A program made the translations under genes and the position numbers. Below, piece by piece: positions 20,380 to 28,855 of a stretch of 39,338 nt of DNA. Positions within the stretch are counted from its first letter, which is position 1; each line of letters opens with the position of its first letter. Source of the stretch: AP-16 sp036395835 (lineage in GTDB: Bacteria; Pseudomonadota; Alphaproteobacteria; Rhizobiales; Xanthobacteraceae); assembly GCA_036395835.1 (NCBI GenBank), contig DASWCW010000077.1:1-39338 (forward strand), read 5' to 3'. Below the pieces are notes generated by a model. It did no database searches, was not told the origin of the DNA, and saw nothing but the letters and a program-made list of their open reading frames with translations.

Positions 20380-20667
20380 TTAGCCCGCGGCGCGCTTCTT
20401 GGCGATTTGGCGCTTGAGCTCGAGCACCTTCGGGGCCAATTGCTCGTCCTTGGCCTTGGCCAGGAACGCGTCGAGTCCGCCGCGATGATCGATCGACTTG
20501 AGCGCGTTCGCCGAGACTCGCAGGTGCACCGAGCGGCCGAGCGCGTCGGACATCAGGGTGACGTTGCACAAATTGGGCAGGAACCGCCGCTTGGTCTTGC
20601 GATTGGAATGGCTCACCTTGTGGCCGGTCTGCGCAGTCTTGCCGGTCAGGTCGCAGCGGCGGGACAT
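20380..20667 (-). CDS. rpmB: 50S ribosomal protein L28
   Basis: A 95-residue L28 starting MSRRCDLTGKTAQTGHKVSHSNRKTKRRFLPNL, the standard L28 opening, with the alphaproteobacterial C-terminal extension (GLDAFLAKAKDEQLAPKVLELKRQI). The gene is convergent with cobT (46 bp apart) and divergent from the DUF3108 gene. A strong promoter lies about 130 bp upstream. Confidence 0.97.
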   Translation of the reverse strand: MSRRCDLTGKTAQTGHKVSHSNRKTKRRFLPNLCNVTLMSDALGRSVHLRVSANALKSIDHRGGLDAFLAKAKDEQLAPKVLELKRQIAKKRAAG

Positions 20668-20795
20668 GACGTGAAACTCCGTCTCGGCGGAACTCTCGGG
20701 CCGAGTTCCTCCATCGATTCATTGGACCCGAGCCGGAGATCCGCCTTGCAGGCGAGCGCTCAGCCCAACCCGAAGAGCCCGGAAGGGTTGCGGAC

Positions 20796-20824
20796 GTATA
20801 GTCAACGCCACCGGCGACCGTCAA
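20796..20824 (-). promoter_or_regulatory. Candidate sigma-70 promoter of rpmB
   Basis: On the minus strand TTGACG (20824-20819) is followed after 17 bp by CTATAC (20801-20796); TATACG with an 18-bp spacer is an alternative. Transcription would begin near 20789, giving a leader of about 120 nt before the rpmB ATG at 20667. Confidence 0.5.
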
Positions 20825-20928
20825 GGCGAGCGAAACGCAGGCGCAGGCATCACAGATTCGACGCATTCGGGGCCGATCAGCACCGCAGCCAGGGCCTGCG
20901 GGAACTTGGCGGCCGAAACAGGCACCGC

Positions 20929-21828
20929 ATGCGTCCAGCCCCTAACAGAGCATCGCCGACCGGCGGAGCATGCCGCCCCCGCTGGCGGGTTGGGCTTCTG
21001 AGCATGCTCTTGGGCTCGGCGCTGGCGATCGCCGGGCCGGCGCTCGGCCGGGCCCAGGGCAAGCTCGAGGCCCACTATGCGGCGACGCTCGCCGGTATTC
21101 CGATCGGCAAGGGCGCGTGGACCGTCGAGATTCGCGATCGCCAGTACTCGGCCGTTGCCGATGGCCGGGTCGCCGGGCTGATGCGAGCGATCACCCGAGG
21201 CGACGGCACCGCGACCGCCGAGGGCGCCATGGCGGGAGCTCGCCTGGTGCCGGCGGCCTATGCGGCCCATACCGCCTACGATCGCCGCAGTTCCGAGGTG
21301 CGCATGAGATTGAATTCCGGCGCGGTAACGGATCTCGTTGCCGAGCCGGCGGTAACGCCGAGTCCGGATCGGATACCGCTGACCGAAGCGCATCGCCGCG
21401 GCGTCGTCGATCCCATGAGTGCCGCGCTGATCGGTATCCAGGGCAACGGCGAGGTGGTGTCGCCCGAGGCTTGCCGGCGCACGCTGCCGATCTTCGACGG
21501 CTACCAGCGCTTCGACTTGGCGCTTTCCTTCAAGCGCATGGACGAGGCCAAGGGGGAGCACGGTTACCAGGGTCCGGTCGTAGTCTGCGGCGTGGCCTAT
21601 CGGCCGATTGCGGGACACCGTCCCGCCCGGTTCGCGATCAAATATCTGATGGAGCAGCGCGACATCGAGATCTGGTTCGCACCGATCGCCGGCACGCGCG
21701 TGCTCGCACCGTTCCGCATGTACGTGCCGACGCCGATCGGGCCCGCGGTGCTCCAGGCCACCCAGTTCACGACCGCCGTTTCCGCTTCTCGAGCGGACAC
21801 AGGTTTCTCGGACCTCAAGACCCAGTAG
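20929..21828 (+). CDS. DUF3108 domain-containing exported protein
   Basis: From ATG 20929 the protein has 299 residues, with a twin-arginine-poor but typical signal region (RWRVGLLSMLLGSALAIAGPALG). The mature part starts KLEAHYAATLAGIPIGKGAWTVEI and runs through FDGYQRFDLALSF and VVVCGVAYRPIAGHRP to YLMEQRDIEIWFAP, matching the periplasmic DUF3108 family of unknown function. The large upstream frame extension is antisense to rpmB and is rejected. No operon partner is seen. Confidence 0.8.
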   Translation: MRPAPNRASPTGGACRPRWRVGLLSMLLGSALAIAGPALGRAQGKLEAHYAATLAGIPIGKGAWTVEIRDRQYSAVADGRVAGLMRAITRGDGTATAEGAMAGARLVPAAYAAHTAYDRRSSEVRMRLNSGAVTDLVAEPAVTPSPDRIPLTEAHRRGVVDPMSAALIGIQGNGEVVSPEACRRTLPIFDGYQRFDLALSFKRMDEAKGEHGYQGPVVVCGVAYRPIAGHRPARFAIKYLMEQRDIEIWFAPIAGTRVLAPFRMYVPTPIGPAVLQATQFTTAVSASRADTGFSDLKTQ

Positions 21829-22277
21829 CACTGCGACGGAATGTATCGGTTGACAACGAGTTTTAGCCGCAGCCGCGGGGTTGACTCCGGCATGATCGTG
21901 TGATGCGGGCAAAGGTTAACCGCACAACGCAATGAAGGGGCTTATGAGGAGCGCAGTGGCACCCCATCTAGTAGCTGAGCCGACTGGCTCGCCGATATAT
22001 GGAGAGAACGAAATCTGAAATCGGCCGAGTCAGCGATTCGGCCGCGTTTCGTTCGGGACTCGTTCCAAGGCTTAACGGCGGTCCGCATTGCGTCGCATCG
22101 TGAGACAGTTCGTGAAGGCGACGCGGGTTGCGAACTCCTCCATTCGAAAGCTCGCTTGCAAGCGAAAATGCCCTGCGCACAAGATTCAGAGGGAATGCGG
22201 CTGGCCGAACCAAGACGCTCTTGCCGGAGCGGGCGCCCCGTGATCGCCGTCGAGCGGCTCGCCCGCGTGCCTTCGCC
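21829..22277. other. 449-bp gap before the SUV3-like helicase gene
   Basis: No convincing gene. Frames crossing the region read as low-quality Arg/Ser-rich translations. A hairpin at 22022-22044 could end the DUF3108 transcript. The stretch is somewhat less GC-rich than its neighbours and must hold the helicase promoter; TTGACA near 21850 and TTGACT near 21880 are possible -35 elements but lack convincing -10 partners. Confidence 0.4.
22022..22044 (+). terminator. Weak terminator-like hairpin
   Basis: A 7-bp stem CGGCCGA / TCGGCCG with a 9-nt loop, flanked by GAAA and TTTC that could extend it past a bulge. The T-run after it is poor (TTTCGTT). It might end transcripts from the DUF3108 gene. 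Confidence 0.3.
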
Positions 22278-25200
22278 ATGAGTTTTACCTTTCCGGCGAC
22301 CTCGAGCCGTGAGGTTCGCGCCCGCGGCGTCGGCGTGACAGCCGTTCTCGGACCGACCAACACCGGCAAGACCCATTTGGCGATCGAGCGGATGCTGGCG
22401 CATTCCTCGGGGATCATCGGCCTGCCGCTGCGGCTTCTCGCGCGCGAGGTCTACAACAAGATCGTCGGCGCGGTGGGCGAGCAAGCGGTCGCGCTCGTCA
22501 CCGGCGAGGAAAAGATCAAACCAGCGAACCCACGGTTCTGGGTCTCCACCGTGGAAGCCATGCCGCGCGATCTCGACGTCGCATTTCTGGCGGTGGATGA
22601 GATTCAGCTAGGCGCGGATCTGGAACGCGGCCATGTATTCACCGATCGGATGCTGCACCGGCGCGGTCGAGAGGAAACTCTCATGCTCGGCGCCGCCACC
22701 ATGCGGCCGATCGTGGAAAAGCTGCTGCCCGGCGCCAACATCGTGAGTCGCCCGCGACTCTCCCTGCTCACCCACGCGGGCGAGAAGAAGATCACGCGGC
22801 TGCCGCGGCGTTCGGCGATCGTCGCGTTCTCGGCTGAAGAAGTCTACGCCATCGCCGAGTTGATCCGCAGGCAACGCGGCGGCGCGGCGGTGGTGCTCGG
22901 CGCGCTTTCCCCGCGCACGCGCAACGCACAAGTCGAGCTCTATCAGGCCGGCGAGGTCGATTACCTGGTCGCCACCGACGCCATCGGCATGGGGCTCAAC
23001 CTGGACGTCGATCACGTGGTGTTTGCGTCCGACCGCAAGTTCGACGGCTATCAATTCCGCCGGCTCAATCCGGCGGAGCTCGCGCAGGTCGCCGGACGCG
23101 CCGGACGCGCATCGCGCGACGGAACCTTCGGCAGCACGGGTCGTTGCCCGCCGTTCGAGCCGGAATTGGTGCAGGCGCTGGAAAGCCATCGGTTCGAGCC
23201 GGTCAAAGTGCTGCAATGGCGCAACACGGACCTGAATTTTTCCTCGCTCGGGGCCCTGCAGGCTTCGCTCGCCGCAAATCCGGTCGAGACCGGGCTGACG
23301 CGGGCTCCTGTCGCCGAGGACGTGCTGGTGCTCGAGCACGCCGGCCGCGACCCCGAGGTCCGCGAGCTGGCGCATGGCGCGCGCGCGATCGAGCGGCTTT
23401 GGGAGGTCTGCCAGGTTCCGGACTATCGCAAGATCGCGCCGGCGACGCATGCCGAGCTGGTCGTCACGCTCTATGGATTTCTGATCGGAGAGGGTAGGAT
23501 TCCGACGGATTGGTTCGCCCGGCAAGTCGCGCAGGCGGATCGCACCGATGGCGACATCGACACGCTGTCGACGCGCATCGCCCATATCAGAACCTGGACC
23601 TTTGCGGCCAATCGCGCGGACTGGCTGGCCGATCCCGAGCACTGGCAGGGAGTGGCGCGCGGTATCGAGGACAAGCTCTCCGACGCTCTGCACCAGCGGC
23701 TGATCGAGCGTTTTGTCGATCGCCGGACCAGCGCGCTGGTGAGGCGGCTGAGAGAAAACACCATGCTGGAGACCGACATCACCAAGACTGGCGAGGTCTT
23801 CGTCGAAGGCCATGCCATCGGCCGGCTCGCGGGCTTTCAGTTCGCGGCCGATCCTGCCGCCGCCGGACCGGAAGCCAAGGCGTTGCGCGCCGCCGCCCAA
23901 AAGGCGCTGGCCGGCGAGATCGACAATCGCGCGCATCGGCTGCAATCGGCGGCGGACGATCAGTTCGTGCTGGCTTCCGACGCAACGATCCGCTGGACCG
24001 GCGAGCCGGTCGCCAAGCTCATTGCCGGCGAGGATGTGCTGCATCCACGTGTCCGCTTGATCGCCGACGAGCGCCTGAACGGCGCTTCGCGCGATGCCGT
24101 GCAAAGCCGGCTCGAATTGTGGCTGAAGGCCCATACCGAAAAGCTGCTCGGGCCGTTGTTTCAGCTCGCCGGCGCCGAGGACGTGACCGGAATTGCGCGC
24201 GGGGTGGCGTTTCAGCTCGTCGAATCCCTCGGGGTGCTCGAGCGCCACAAGGTCGCCGACGAGGTCAAGACGCTCGACCAGGCCGCCCGCGCCATGCTGC
24301 GGAAATACGGCGTGCGGTTCGGTGCCTACCACGTATACGTGCCGGCGCTGCTCAAGCCCGCCCCGCGGGTCCTCGCCGCGCAATTGTGGGCGATCAAGCA
24401 TGCGGATCCCGAGCTCAAGGGCGCCGACACGCTTCCGGGTCTGGCCGCCAACGGCCGCACCTCGGTCCCGGTCGACAAGGAGCTGCCGAAGTCGCTCTAT
24501 CGCGTCGTGGGGTATCGGGTCTGCGGCGAACGCGCGGTACGGGTGGACATTCTCGAGCGGCTTGCGGACCTGATCCGTCCGCTGCTTGCTTGGCGTCCCG
24601 GCACGCCGGGCGCCACGCCTGCCGGTGTCGTCGACGGCTCCGGTTTCGTCGTGACCGGATCCATGACCTCGCTGACCGGGACCTCGGGAGAGGATTTCGC
24701 CTCGATCCTGCGCTCGCTCGGCTATCGAATGGAGCAGCGCCCCAAGCCGCCGGAATCGGCGGGAGAGGCGCCTCAGCCTTCGCAATCCAAACCGGAGCAG
24801 CCGACAAAAGAGCAAAGCGCTGCCTCGTCCCCGCCAGGCCCGCCGGAACAGCAAGGTGCCGCGGAGCCGGAGCCGAGCGCGCTCACCGCACCGACCGAGG
24901 CGGCGCAGCGCGATGTCGACGCTGGCGCGCAGACCCCTGAGGCACCCGTGCTCGCCGGACCCATGGACCCATTGGTTCCCGCCGATGCCGGCCCGGGTCT
25001 CGATGGGGCACGGCCCGAGAGCAGGCCGGTCGACCCCGAGGAGATGATCGAAGTCTGGCGGCCCGGCCGCCCCGAGCATCGCCGCGGCGATCGGACCCGG
25101 CCCCGCGGCTCGCGCCGGCGCGAGCGGACGGATGAGCGCCGCGATTCTCCCGCTGCGGCTGCAGCCGGCAAACGTCCTCCCCCGCAAGCGCAAGCCGTTG

Positions 25201-25394
25201 CGGAGAAAGCCGCGGCCGGCGCACCGGGTGCGCGGCAGCGTCGGCCCGAGCGGGAAAGAACGCGGAGCCCATCGGGTCAACCCAGAAGCGAGGCCAAGGA
25301 GCGGCGCGAACGGGCACCCGACCCGAACTCCCCGTTTGCCAAGCTCGCCGCGCTCAAGGCGCAGCTCGAAGCCGGCAGCAAAGAGCGCCCCTGA
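22278..25394 (+). CDS. SUV3-like superfamily 2 helicase with long charged tail
   Basis: From ATG 22278 the protein has 1038 residues. It resembles mitochondrial SUV3 RNA helicase: motif I GPTNTGKT (25-32), motif II DEIQ (107-110), TDAIGMGLNLDVDHVVF, and motif VI QVAGRAGR (270-277). A large central domain continues to about residue 790. The last 240 residues are Pro/Ala/Glu and then Arg-rich low complexity, ending DPNSPFAKLAALKAQLEA. In mitochondria SUV3 works with an RNA-degrading exonuclease; a role in bacterial RNA turnover is inference. The downstream S4 gene begins 58 bp later. Confidence 0.85.
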   Translation: MSFTFPATSSREVRARGVGVTAVLGPTNTGKTHLAIERMLAHSSGIIGLPLRLLAREVYNKIVGAVGEQAVALVTGEEKIKPANPRFWVSTVEAMPRDLDVAFLAVDEIQLGADLERGHVFTDRMLHRRGREETLMLGAATMRPIVEKLLPGANIVSRPRLSLLTHAGEKKITRLPRRSAIVAFSAEEVYAIAELIRRQRGGAAVVLGALSPRTRNAQVELYQAGEVDYLVATDAIGMGLNLDVDHVVFASDRKFDGYQFRRLNPAELAQVAGRAGRASRDGTFGSTGRCPPFEPELVQALESHRFEPVKVLQWRNTDLNFSSLGALQASLAANPVETGLTRAPVAEDVLVLEHAGRDPEVRELAHGARAIERLWEVCQVPDYRKIAPATHAELVVTLYGFLIGEGRIPTDWFARQVAQADRTDGDIDTLSTRIAHIRTWTFAANRADWLADPEHWQGVARGIEDKLSDALHQRLIERFVDRRTSALVRRLRENTMLETDITKTGEVFVEGHAIGRLAGFQFAADPAAAGPEAKALRAAAQKALAGEIDNRAHRLQSAADDQFVLASDATIRWTGEPVAKLIAGEDVLHPRVRLIADERLNGASRDAVQSRLELWLKAHTEKLLGPLFQLAGAEDVTGIARGVAFQLVESLGVLERHKVADEVKTLDQAARAMLRKYGVRFGAYHVYVPALLKPAPRVLAAQLWAIKHADPELKGADTLPGLAANGRTSVPVDKELPKSLYRVVGYRVCGERAVRVDILERLADLIRPLLAWRPGTPGATPAGVVDGSGFVVTGSMTSLTGTSGEDFASILRSLGYRMEQRPKPPESAGEAPQPSQSKPEQPTKEQSAASSPPGPPEQQGAAEPEPSALTAPTEAAQRDVDAGAQTPEAPVLAGPMDPLVPADAGPGLDGARPESRPVDPEEMIEVWRPGRPEHRRGDRTRPRGSRRRERTDERRDSPAAAAAGKRPPPQAQAVAEKAAAGAPGARQRRPERERTRSPSGQPRSEAKERRERAPDPNSPFAKLAALKAQLEAGSKERP

Positions 25395-25452
25395 TCCGAT
25401 GCGGCCAGGGAACGCGCCCCGTTGTTCAGCGTCGGCACGGTGAATATTTGAG

Positions 25453-25767
25453 GTGAGCAGCCGATTGATCGACCGCCAGCGAATCGACAAATGGCTGTGG
25501 CACAGCCGCGTCGTGCGTACCCGGGCGGCCGCGGCGGACCTTGCGGCATCCGGTCATGTCCGGGTGAACGGCCACAGAGTGAAAGTAGCAAGCCGGATGC
25601 TGCGCTTGGGAGACGTGGTGACGATCTCGCTCTATCAGGGGGTCCGAGTGCTGAAGGTGGCCGGCTTTGCCGGCCAGCGCGGGTCGGGCGCGGCGGCACG
25701 ACTGCTGTACGAGGAATTGGGTGTGACCGCAGGAGGCGGCGAGCCTGTCGGGCACGAACCCGCCTAA
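25453..25767 (+). CDS. S4-domain RNA-binding protein (HslR type)
   Basis: A 104-residue protein starting at GTG 25453: RIDKWLWHSRVVRTRAAAADLAASGHVRVNGHRVKVASRML is a complete S4 domain of the Hsp15/HslR group, which binds rRNA on free 50S subunits carrying nascent chains. The tail (RGSGAAARLLYEEL) is typical of alphaproteobacterial members. It lies directly after the SUV3-like helicase, so the two RNA-linked genes are probably co-transcribed. Confidence 0.9.
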   Translation: MSSRLIDRQRIDKWLWHSRVVRTRAAAADLAASGHVRVNGHRVKVASRMLRLGDVVTISLYQGVRVLKVAGFAGQRGSGAAARLLYEELGVTAGGGEPVGHEPA

Positions 25768-25878
25768 ATCGTCTCGATTGGAGGCCTTGCTGAGTCGACC
25801 GAGCCCGATTCGTCCGATGTCTTGCACGGCACCTGCGCCTGGGCTAGCACCGGGCGTGGACGCCGAACCGGAGCCGCA

Positions 25879-26214
25879 ATGACCTACGTCGTCAACGAAT
25901 CCTGTATCAAATGCAAATACATGGATTGTGTCGAGGTCTGCCCCGTGGACTGCTTCTACGAGGGTGAGAACATGCTCGTCATTCATCCCGACGAGTGCAT
26001 CGATTGCGGGGTCTGTGAGCCCGAATGTCCGGTTGAGGCGATCAAGCCCGATACCGAGCCCGGCCTGGAGAAATGGCTGAGCCTCAACGCCGAATATGCC
26101 AAGAGCTGGCCCAATATCACGGTAAAGCGAGACGCCCCTGCGGACGCCAAGGAATGGGAGGGGGTCGAGGGCAAAGAGCAGCATTTTTCCCCGAATCCGG
26201 GAACCGGGGACTGA
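25879..26214 (+). CDS. fdxA: 7Fe ferredoxin FdxA
   Basis: From ATG 25879 the ferredoxin has 111 residues, starting MTYVVNESCIKCKYMDCVEVCPVDCFYEGENMLVIHPDEC in pieces typical of the [3Fe-4S][4Fe-4S] FdxA group, with the second cluster motif CIDCGVCEPECPVEAI. The C-terminal extension (WPNITVKRDAPADAKEWEG) is also family-like. It carries electrons in the cytoplasm. The helicase-S4-fdxA-carD order is a recurring alphaproteobacterial arrangement. Confidence 0.95.
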   Translation: MTYVVNESCIKCKYMDCVEVCPVDCFYEGENMLVIHPDECIDCGVCEPECPVEAIKPDTEPGLEKWLSLNAEYAKSWPNITVKRDAPADAKEWEGVEGKEQHFSPNPGTGD

Positions 26215-26308
26215 TTTGAGCCGTTTTGGCACCGATCCTCGGTGTTAACCGCTACCCGGGATTTGGTCGTTTGGCGCTGAAAAATCGGTTTTGCAGTGCC
26301 GCAAAGCA

Positions 26309-26338
26309 TTGATTTTTGCGGCAAATGTGGTATATATA
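26309..26338 (+). promoter_or_regulatory. Candidate promoter of carD
   Basis: TTGATT at 26309-26314, with a TATATATA run at 26331-26338 that gives a TATATA -10 at 16 or 18 bp spacing. The run is the most AT-rich spot in this gap. Transcription would start near 26343-26346, just before the hairpin at 26362-26379. Confidence 0.5.
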
Positions 26339-26361
26339 GCAGCCAAACATGAAGCCCGAGG

Positions 26362-26387
26362 CGCTCCCGGTGGGGAGCGTATTTTTT
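26362..26387 (+). terminator. Intrinsic terminator-like hairpin in the carD leader
   Basis: A perfect 7-bp GC stem CGCTCCC / GGGAGCG (26362-26368, 26373-26379) with a GGTG loop, followed by TA and six T (26382-26387). It lies 150 bp after fdxA but only about 20 nt after the likely carD transcription start, so it is either a distant fdxA terminator or an attenuator in the carD leader. Confidence 0.6.
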
Positions 26388-26421
26388 CGGGACGACTTTC
26401 GAGGAACCGCCGTAGAGGAGC

Positions 26422-27255
26422 GTGAACATCCACGCGCGAGCTGTGGCAGGAAAAGCACGTCAACGTCCGAAGAAAAGTACTGCGCGAAAGGCTGCCGCCC
26501 GGAATAGGCGGAGCAAGGCCGTTTCGTCGCGAAACGCCGCTCGTCCCGCTGCACGCAAGGCCAAGACCGTGGCCCGCACCAAGCCGAACAAAGGAGCTCC
26601 GAGCGGCATGATCGCGAAGAACAAGAAGGCCCTCCGTCCGTCCCCGCGTGCGCCGGAGCCCGTCCAGGCTCTGCCCGAGCGCGTCATTCCGCGTGCGACC
26701 CAGCGGCAAGGGTTCAAGACCAGCGAGTTCATCGTTTACCCGGCCCACGGCGTCGGCCAGATCGTCTCGATCGAGGAGCAGGAGGTCGCGGGCTACAAGC
26801 TCGAGCTGTTCGTCATCAATTTCGTCAAGGACAAGATGACGCTCCGGGTGCCGACCGCGAAAATCGCTTCGGTCGGCATGCGCAAGCTCGCCGAGCCGCC
26901 GATCGTGAAGCGCGCGCTGGAGACGCTCAAGGGCCGCGCGCGGATCAAGCGCACCATGTGGTCGCGCCGCGCCCAGGAATACGAGGCGAAGATCAATTCC
27001 GGGGACATCGTCGCGATCGCCGAAGTGGTGCGCGACCTGTTCCGGTCGGAATCCCAGCCCGAGCAGTCCTACAGCGAACGCCAGCTCTACGAGGCCGCGC
27101 TCGACCGGCTCTCGCGTGAAATCGCCGCAGTCCAGCGCATCACCGAGACCGAGGCCATCAAGGAGATCGAGGCGGCGCTTGCCAAAGGGCCGCGCCGCGG
27201 CCCCAAGCCTGAAGGCGAGGCCGCCGAGGCGCTGGTCGAGGACGAAGCGGCCTGA
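26422..27255 (+). CDS. carD: CarD family transcription regulator with basic N-terminal tail
   Basis: 277 residues from GTG 26422; AGAGGAG lies only 1-2 bases before it, so Met at 26608 is an alternative start. The first about 90 residues are Lys/Arg/Ala-rich. The CarD domain begins at QGFKTSEFIVYPAHGVGQIVSIEEQEV and runs through the Tudor-like RNA polymerase beta-binding part and a helical DNA-binding part (SRRAQEYEAKINSGD, RSESQPEQSYSERQLYEAALDRL). CarD proteins stabilise RNA polymerase open complexes, often at rRNA promoters. The tail probably adds non-specific DNA affinity, which is inference. Confidence 0.92.
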   Translation: MNIHARAVAGKARQRPKKSTARKAAARNRRSKAVSSRNAARPAARKAKTVARTKPNKGAPSGMIAKNKKALRPSPRAPEPVQALPERVIPRATQRQGFKTSEFIVYPAHGVGQIVSIEEQEVAGYKLELFVINFVKDKMTLRVPTAKIASVGMRKLAEPPIVKRALETLKGRARIKRTMWSRRAQEYEAKINSGDIVAIAEVVRDLFRSESQPEQSYSERQLYEAALDRLSREIAAVQRITETEAIKEIEAALAKGPRRGPKPEGEAAEALVEDEAA

Positions 27256-27272
27256 TCGGCGACGAGATGCAG

Positions 27273-27302
27273 AAAGGCCCGGCCGTTTCGCCGGGCCTTT
27301 TT
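27273..27302 (+). terminator. Intrinsic terminator of carD
   Basis: An 11-bp stem AAAGGCCCGGC / GCCGGGCCTTT (27273-27283, 27290-27300) with a 6-nt loop runs into TTTTT, 17 bp after the carD stop. Because the stem begins with AAA it may also act weakly on the convergent protease transcript. Confidence 0.9.
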
Positions 27303-27357
27303 CGTTCCGGACCGCCGCTTCTCGCTCTCCCCGCCTGCGGCGCGAGGCGAACGCTCC

Positions 27358-28842
27358 TCATTCCACTACCAGCTTCACCTGATCGCCGGGCTTGAGCGCC
27401 TGTCCGGGCTGCAGCCCGTTGAGCACCAGGAAGCGCTCGAGCGCCCGGTCCGGCATCGCCATCCGGGCCGCCAGATGCTCGGACGTGTCGCCGGGCTTGA
27501 CCGTCACGATTTTCAGCCGCAGCGGCCTTGCCGCCTCGATCTCGGCGAGCGTCATGCGCCGGAAGCTCGCAACCGCGTCGCGGAAGGCCTTATCGATCTC
27601 CGGGCTCTGCTGCTTGCTGGCAAAAATGAACCGGTAGACGTCGCTGCCGAAGCGCAGGGCATAGAGGCGGAAGGTCCATTCCTCGCCCTTGGCGATCGCC
27701 GTGGCGGCCGGAAAGCCGTTGATATTCGTGGATTCGATCGAACTGCGGTCGATGTTCTCGATCCAGCCGGAGGTCAGGTAATTGGCGAGGCTCTGCTCGG
27801 CCGGCACCTGGACCACGTCGAGACGCAGCGCCTCGCCCCCGCTCTGGTTGACCCCGAGCACCGCCTGCGCCGTGTTGTCGAGCGCGAAGCCGCTTGGGGC
27901 GAGAAACGTGAAGCCGAGCCGCGGATGAACGAAGCGCCGGCCGCGCACGAAGCCTTCGCTCGGGTCCTCGCCGTAGACCAGCCCGTCGATGCTGCCGAGA
28001 TACGCGGCACGCTCCCGCTCGCCGCTGCCGGGCGCGGAATATTGCCGGGCATTGGCCTGGGTGATTTTCACGCGTTCCGGCGTGGCCGGATGCGAGGACA
28101 GGAAGTCCAGATAGCGCGGATCAGCGCTCAGGCCCGATTGCGGCCTGAGCTCGGCGTTACGGCCGAGCGAATTGAGGAACCGCACCGCCCCATAGGGATC
28201 GAAGCCCGCGCGCGATGAAATGCCGACCCCGATGCCGTCGGCTTCGAGCTCCTGGGCGCGCGAGAAGGTCGCAAGCGCGATCTTCGATTTGGCCAGCGCC
28301 AGCGCCCCCATCTGCGGATCGTTGAACACGTCGCTCGCCACGCGGCTGACCAGCGCCGCCTGCTTGACCTGATCCTCGCGGATCGCCGCATGGCGTGCGA
28401 TCACATGCGCCATTTCGTGCGCCAGCACGGAAGCGAGCTCGGCATTGTCGTTGGCAAGTGCGACGAGCCCGCGGGTCGCATAGAGATGGCCATTGGGCAG
28501 CGCGAAGGCGTTGACCGACGCCGAATTGAGCAGCGTGACCCGATAATGCAGATCGGGGCGCTCGGAGGCCGCGACCAGGCGCTCCACGGTCTTCGCGATC
28601 AGCGCCTCGACGCGCGCGTCCTGGTAGGTGCCGCCGTAGGCGGCGAGAATCCGCTGGTGTTCGCGCTGCGCGGCCGGGCTGGTTTCGGCCTGCTTCGTGG
28701 GCTCGGGAAGTGCCGCCACGACCTGCGGATCGAACCGCCCGCTGGCTGCGCATCCGGCGAGCACGAGCGCAAGCGCGAGCGGCCCCGCGAGGGAGCGCCA
28801 CGGCGCCGGCCGTGTCCGTTGTCGGTGCGCGAACGCTTTCAC
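27358..28842 (-). CDS. M48 metalloprotease lipoprotein with C-terminal LysM-like domain
   Basis: 494 residues. The lipobox LAGC (Cys 31) follows a hydrophobic signal. The M48 catalytic site is HEMAH at residues 142-146, with the third zinc ligand in ELEADGIGV (Glu 200). This resembles periplasmic BepA/LoiP-type quality-control proteases. A middle region of about 200 residues has no motif I can name. The last 50 residues (VTVKPGDTSEHLAARM... LNGLQPGQALKPGDQVKLV) look like a LysM-type peptidoglycan-binding module. It starts 13 bp after the SNase-like gene, so the two form an operon. Confidence 0.9.
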   Translation of the reverse strand: MKAFAHRQRTRPAPWRSLAGPLALALVLAGCAASGRFDPQVVAALPEPTKQAETSPAAQREHQRILAAYGGTYQDARVEALIAKTVERLVAASERPDLHYRVTLLNSASVNAFALPNGHLYATRGLVALANDNAELASVLAHEMAHVIARHAAIREDQVKQAALVSRVASDVFNDPQMGALALAKSKIALATFSRAQELEADGIGVGISSRAGFDPYGAVRFLNSLGRNAELRPQSGLSADPRYLDFLSSHPATPERVKITQANARQYSAPGSGERERAAYLGSIDGLVYGEDPSEGFVRGRRFVHPRLGFTFLAPSGFALDNTAQAVLGVNQSGGEALRLDVVQVPAEQSLANYLTSGWIENIDRSSIESTNINGFPAATAIAKGEEWTFRLYALRFGSDVYRFIFASKQQSPEIDKAFRDAVASFRRMTLAEIEAARPLRLKIVTVKPGDTSEHLAARMAMPDRALERFLVLNGLQPGQALKPGDQVKLVVE

Positions 28843-28855
28843 CCCCGCCCCTACG

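Noticed and set aside
22608..25490. A 960-residue open frame on the minus strand.
   Set aside because: It is antisense to the SUV3-like helicase, whose motifs are complete; the antisense translation has no domain and is a by-product of high GC.
26349..26506. A leader ORF beginning at ATG 26349, across the carD hairpin.
   Set aside because: No ribosome site, its frame runs out of phase into carD, and its composition is not that of an attenuator peptide.
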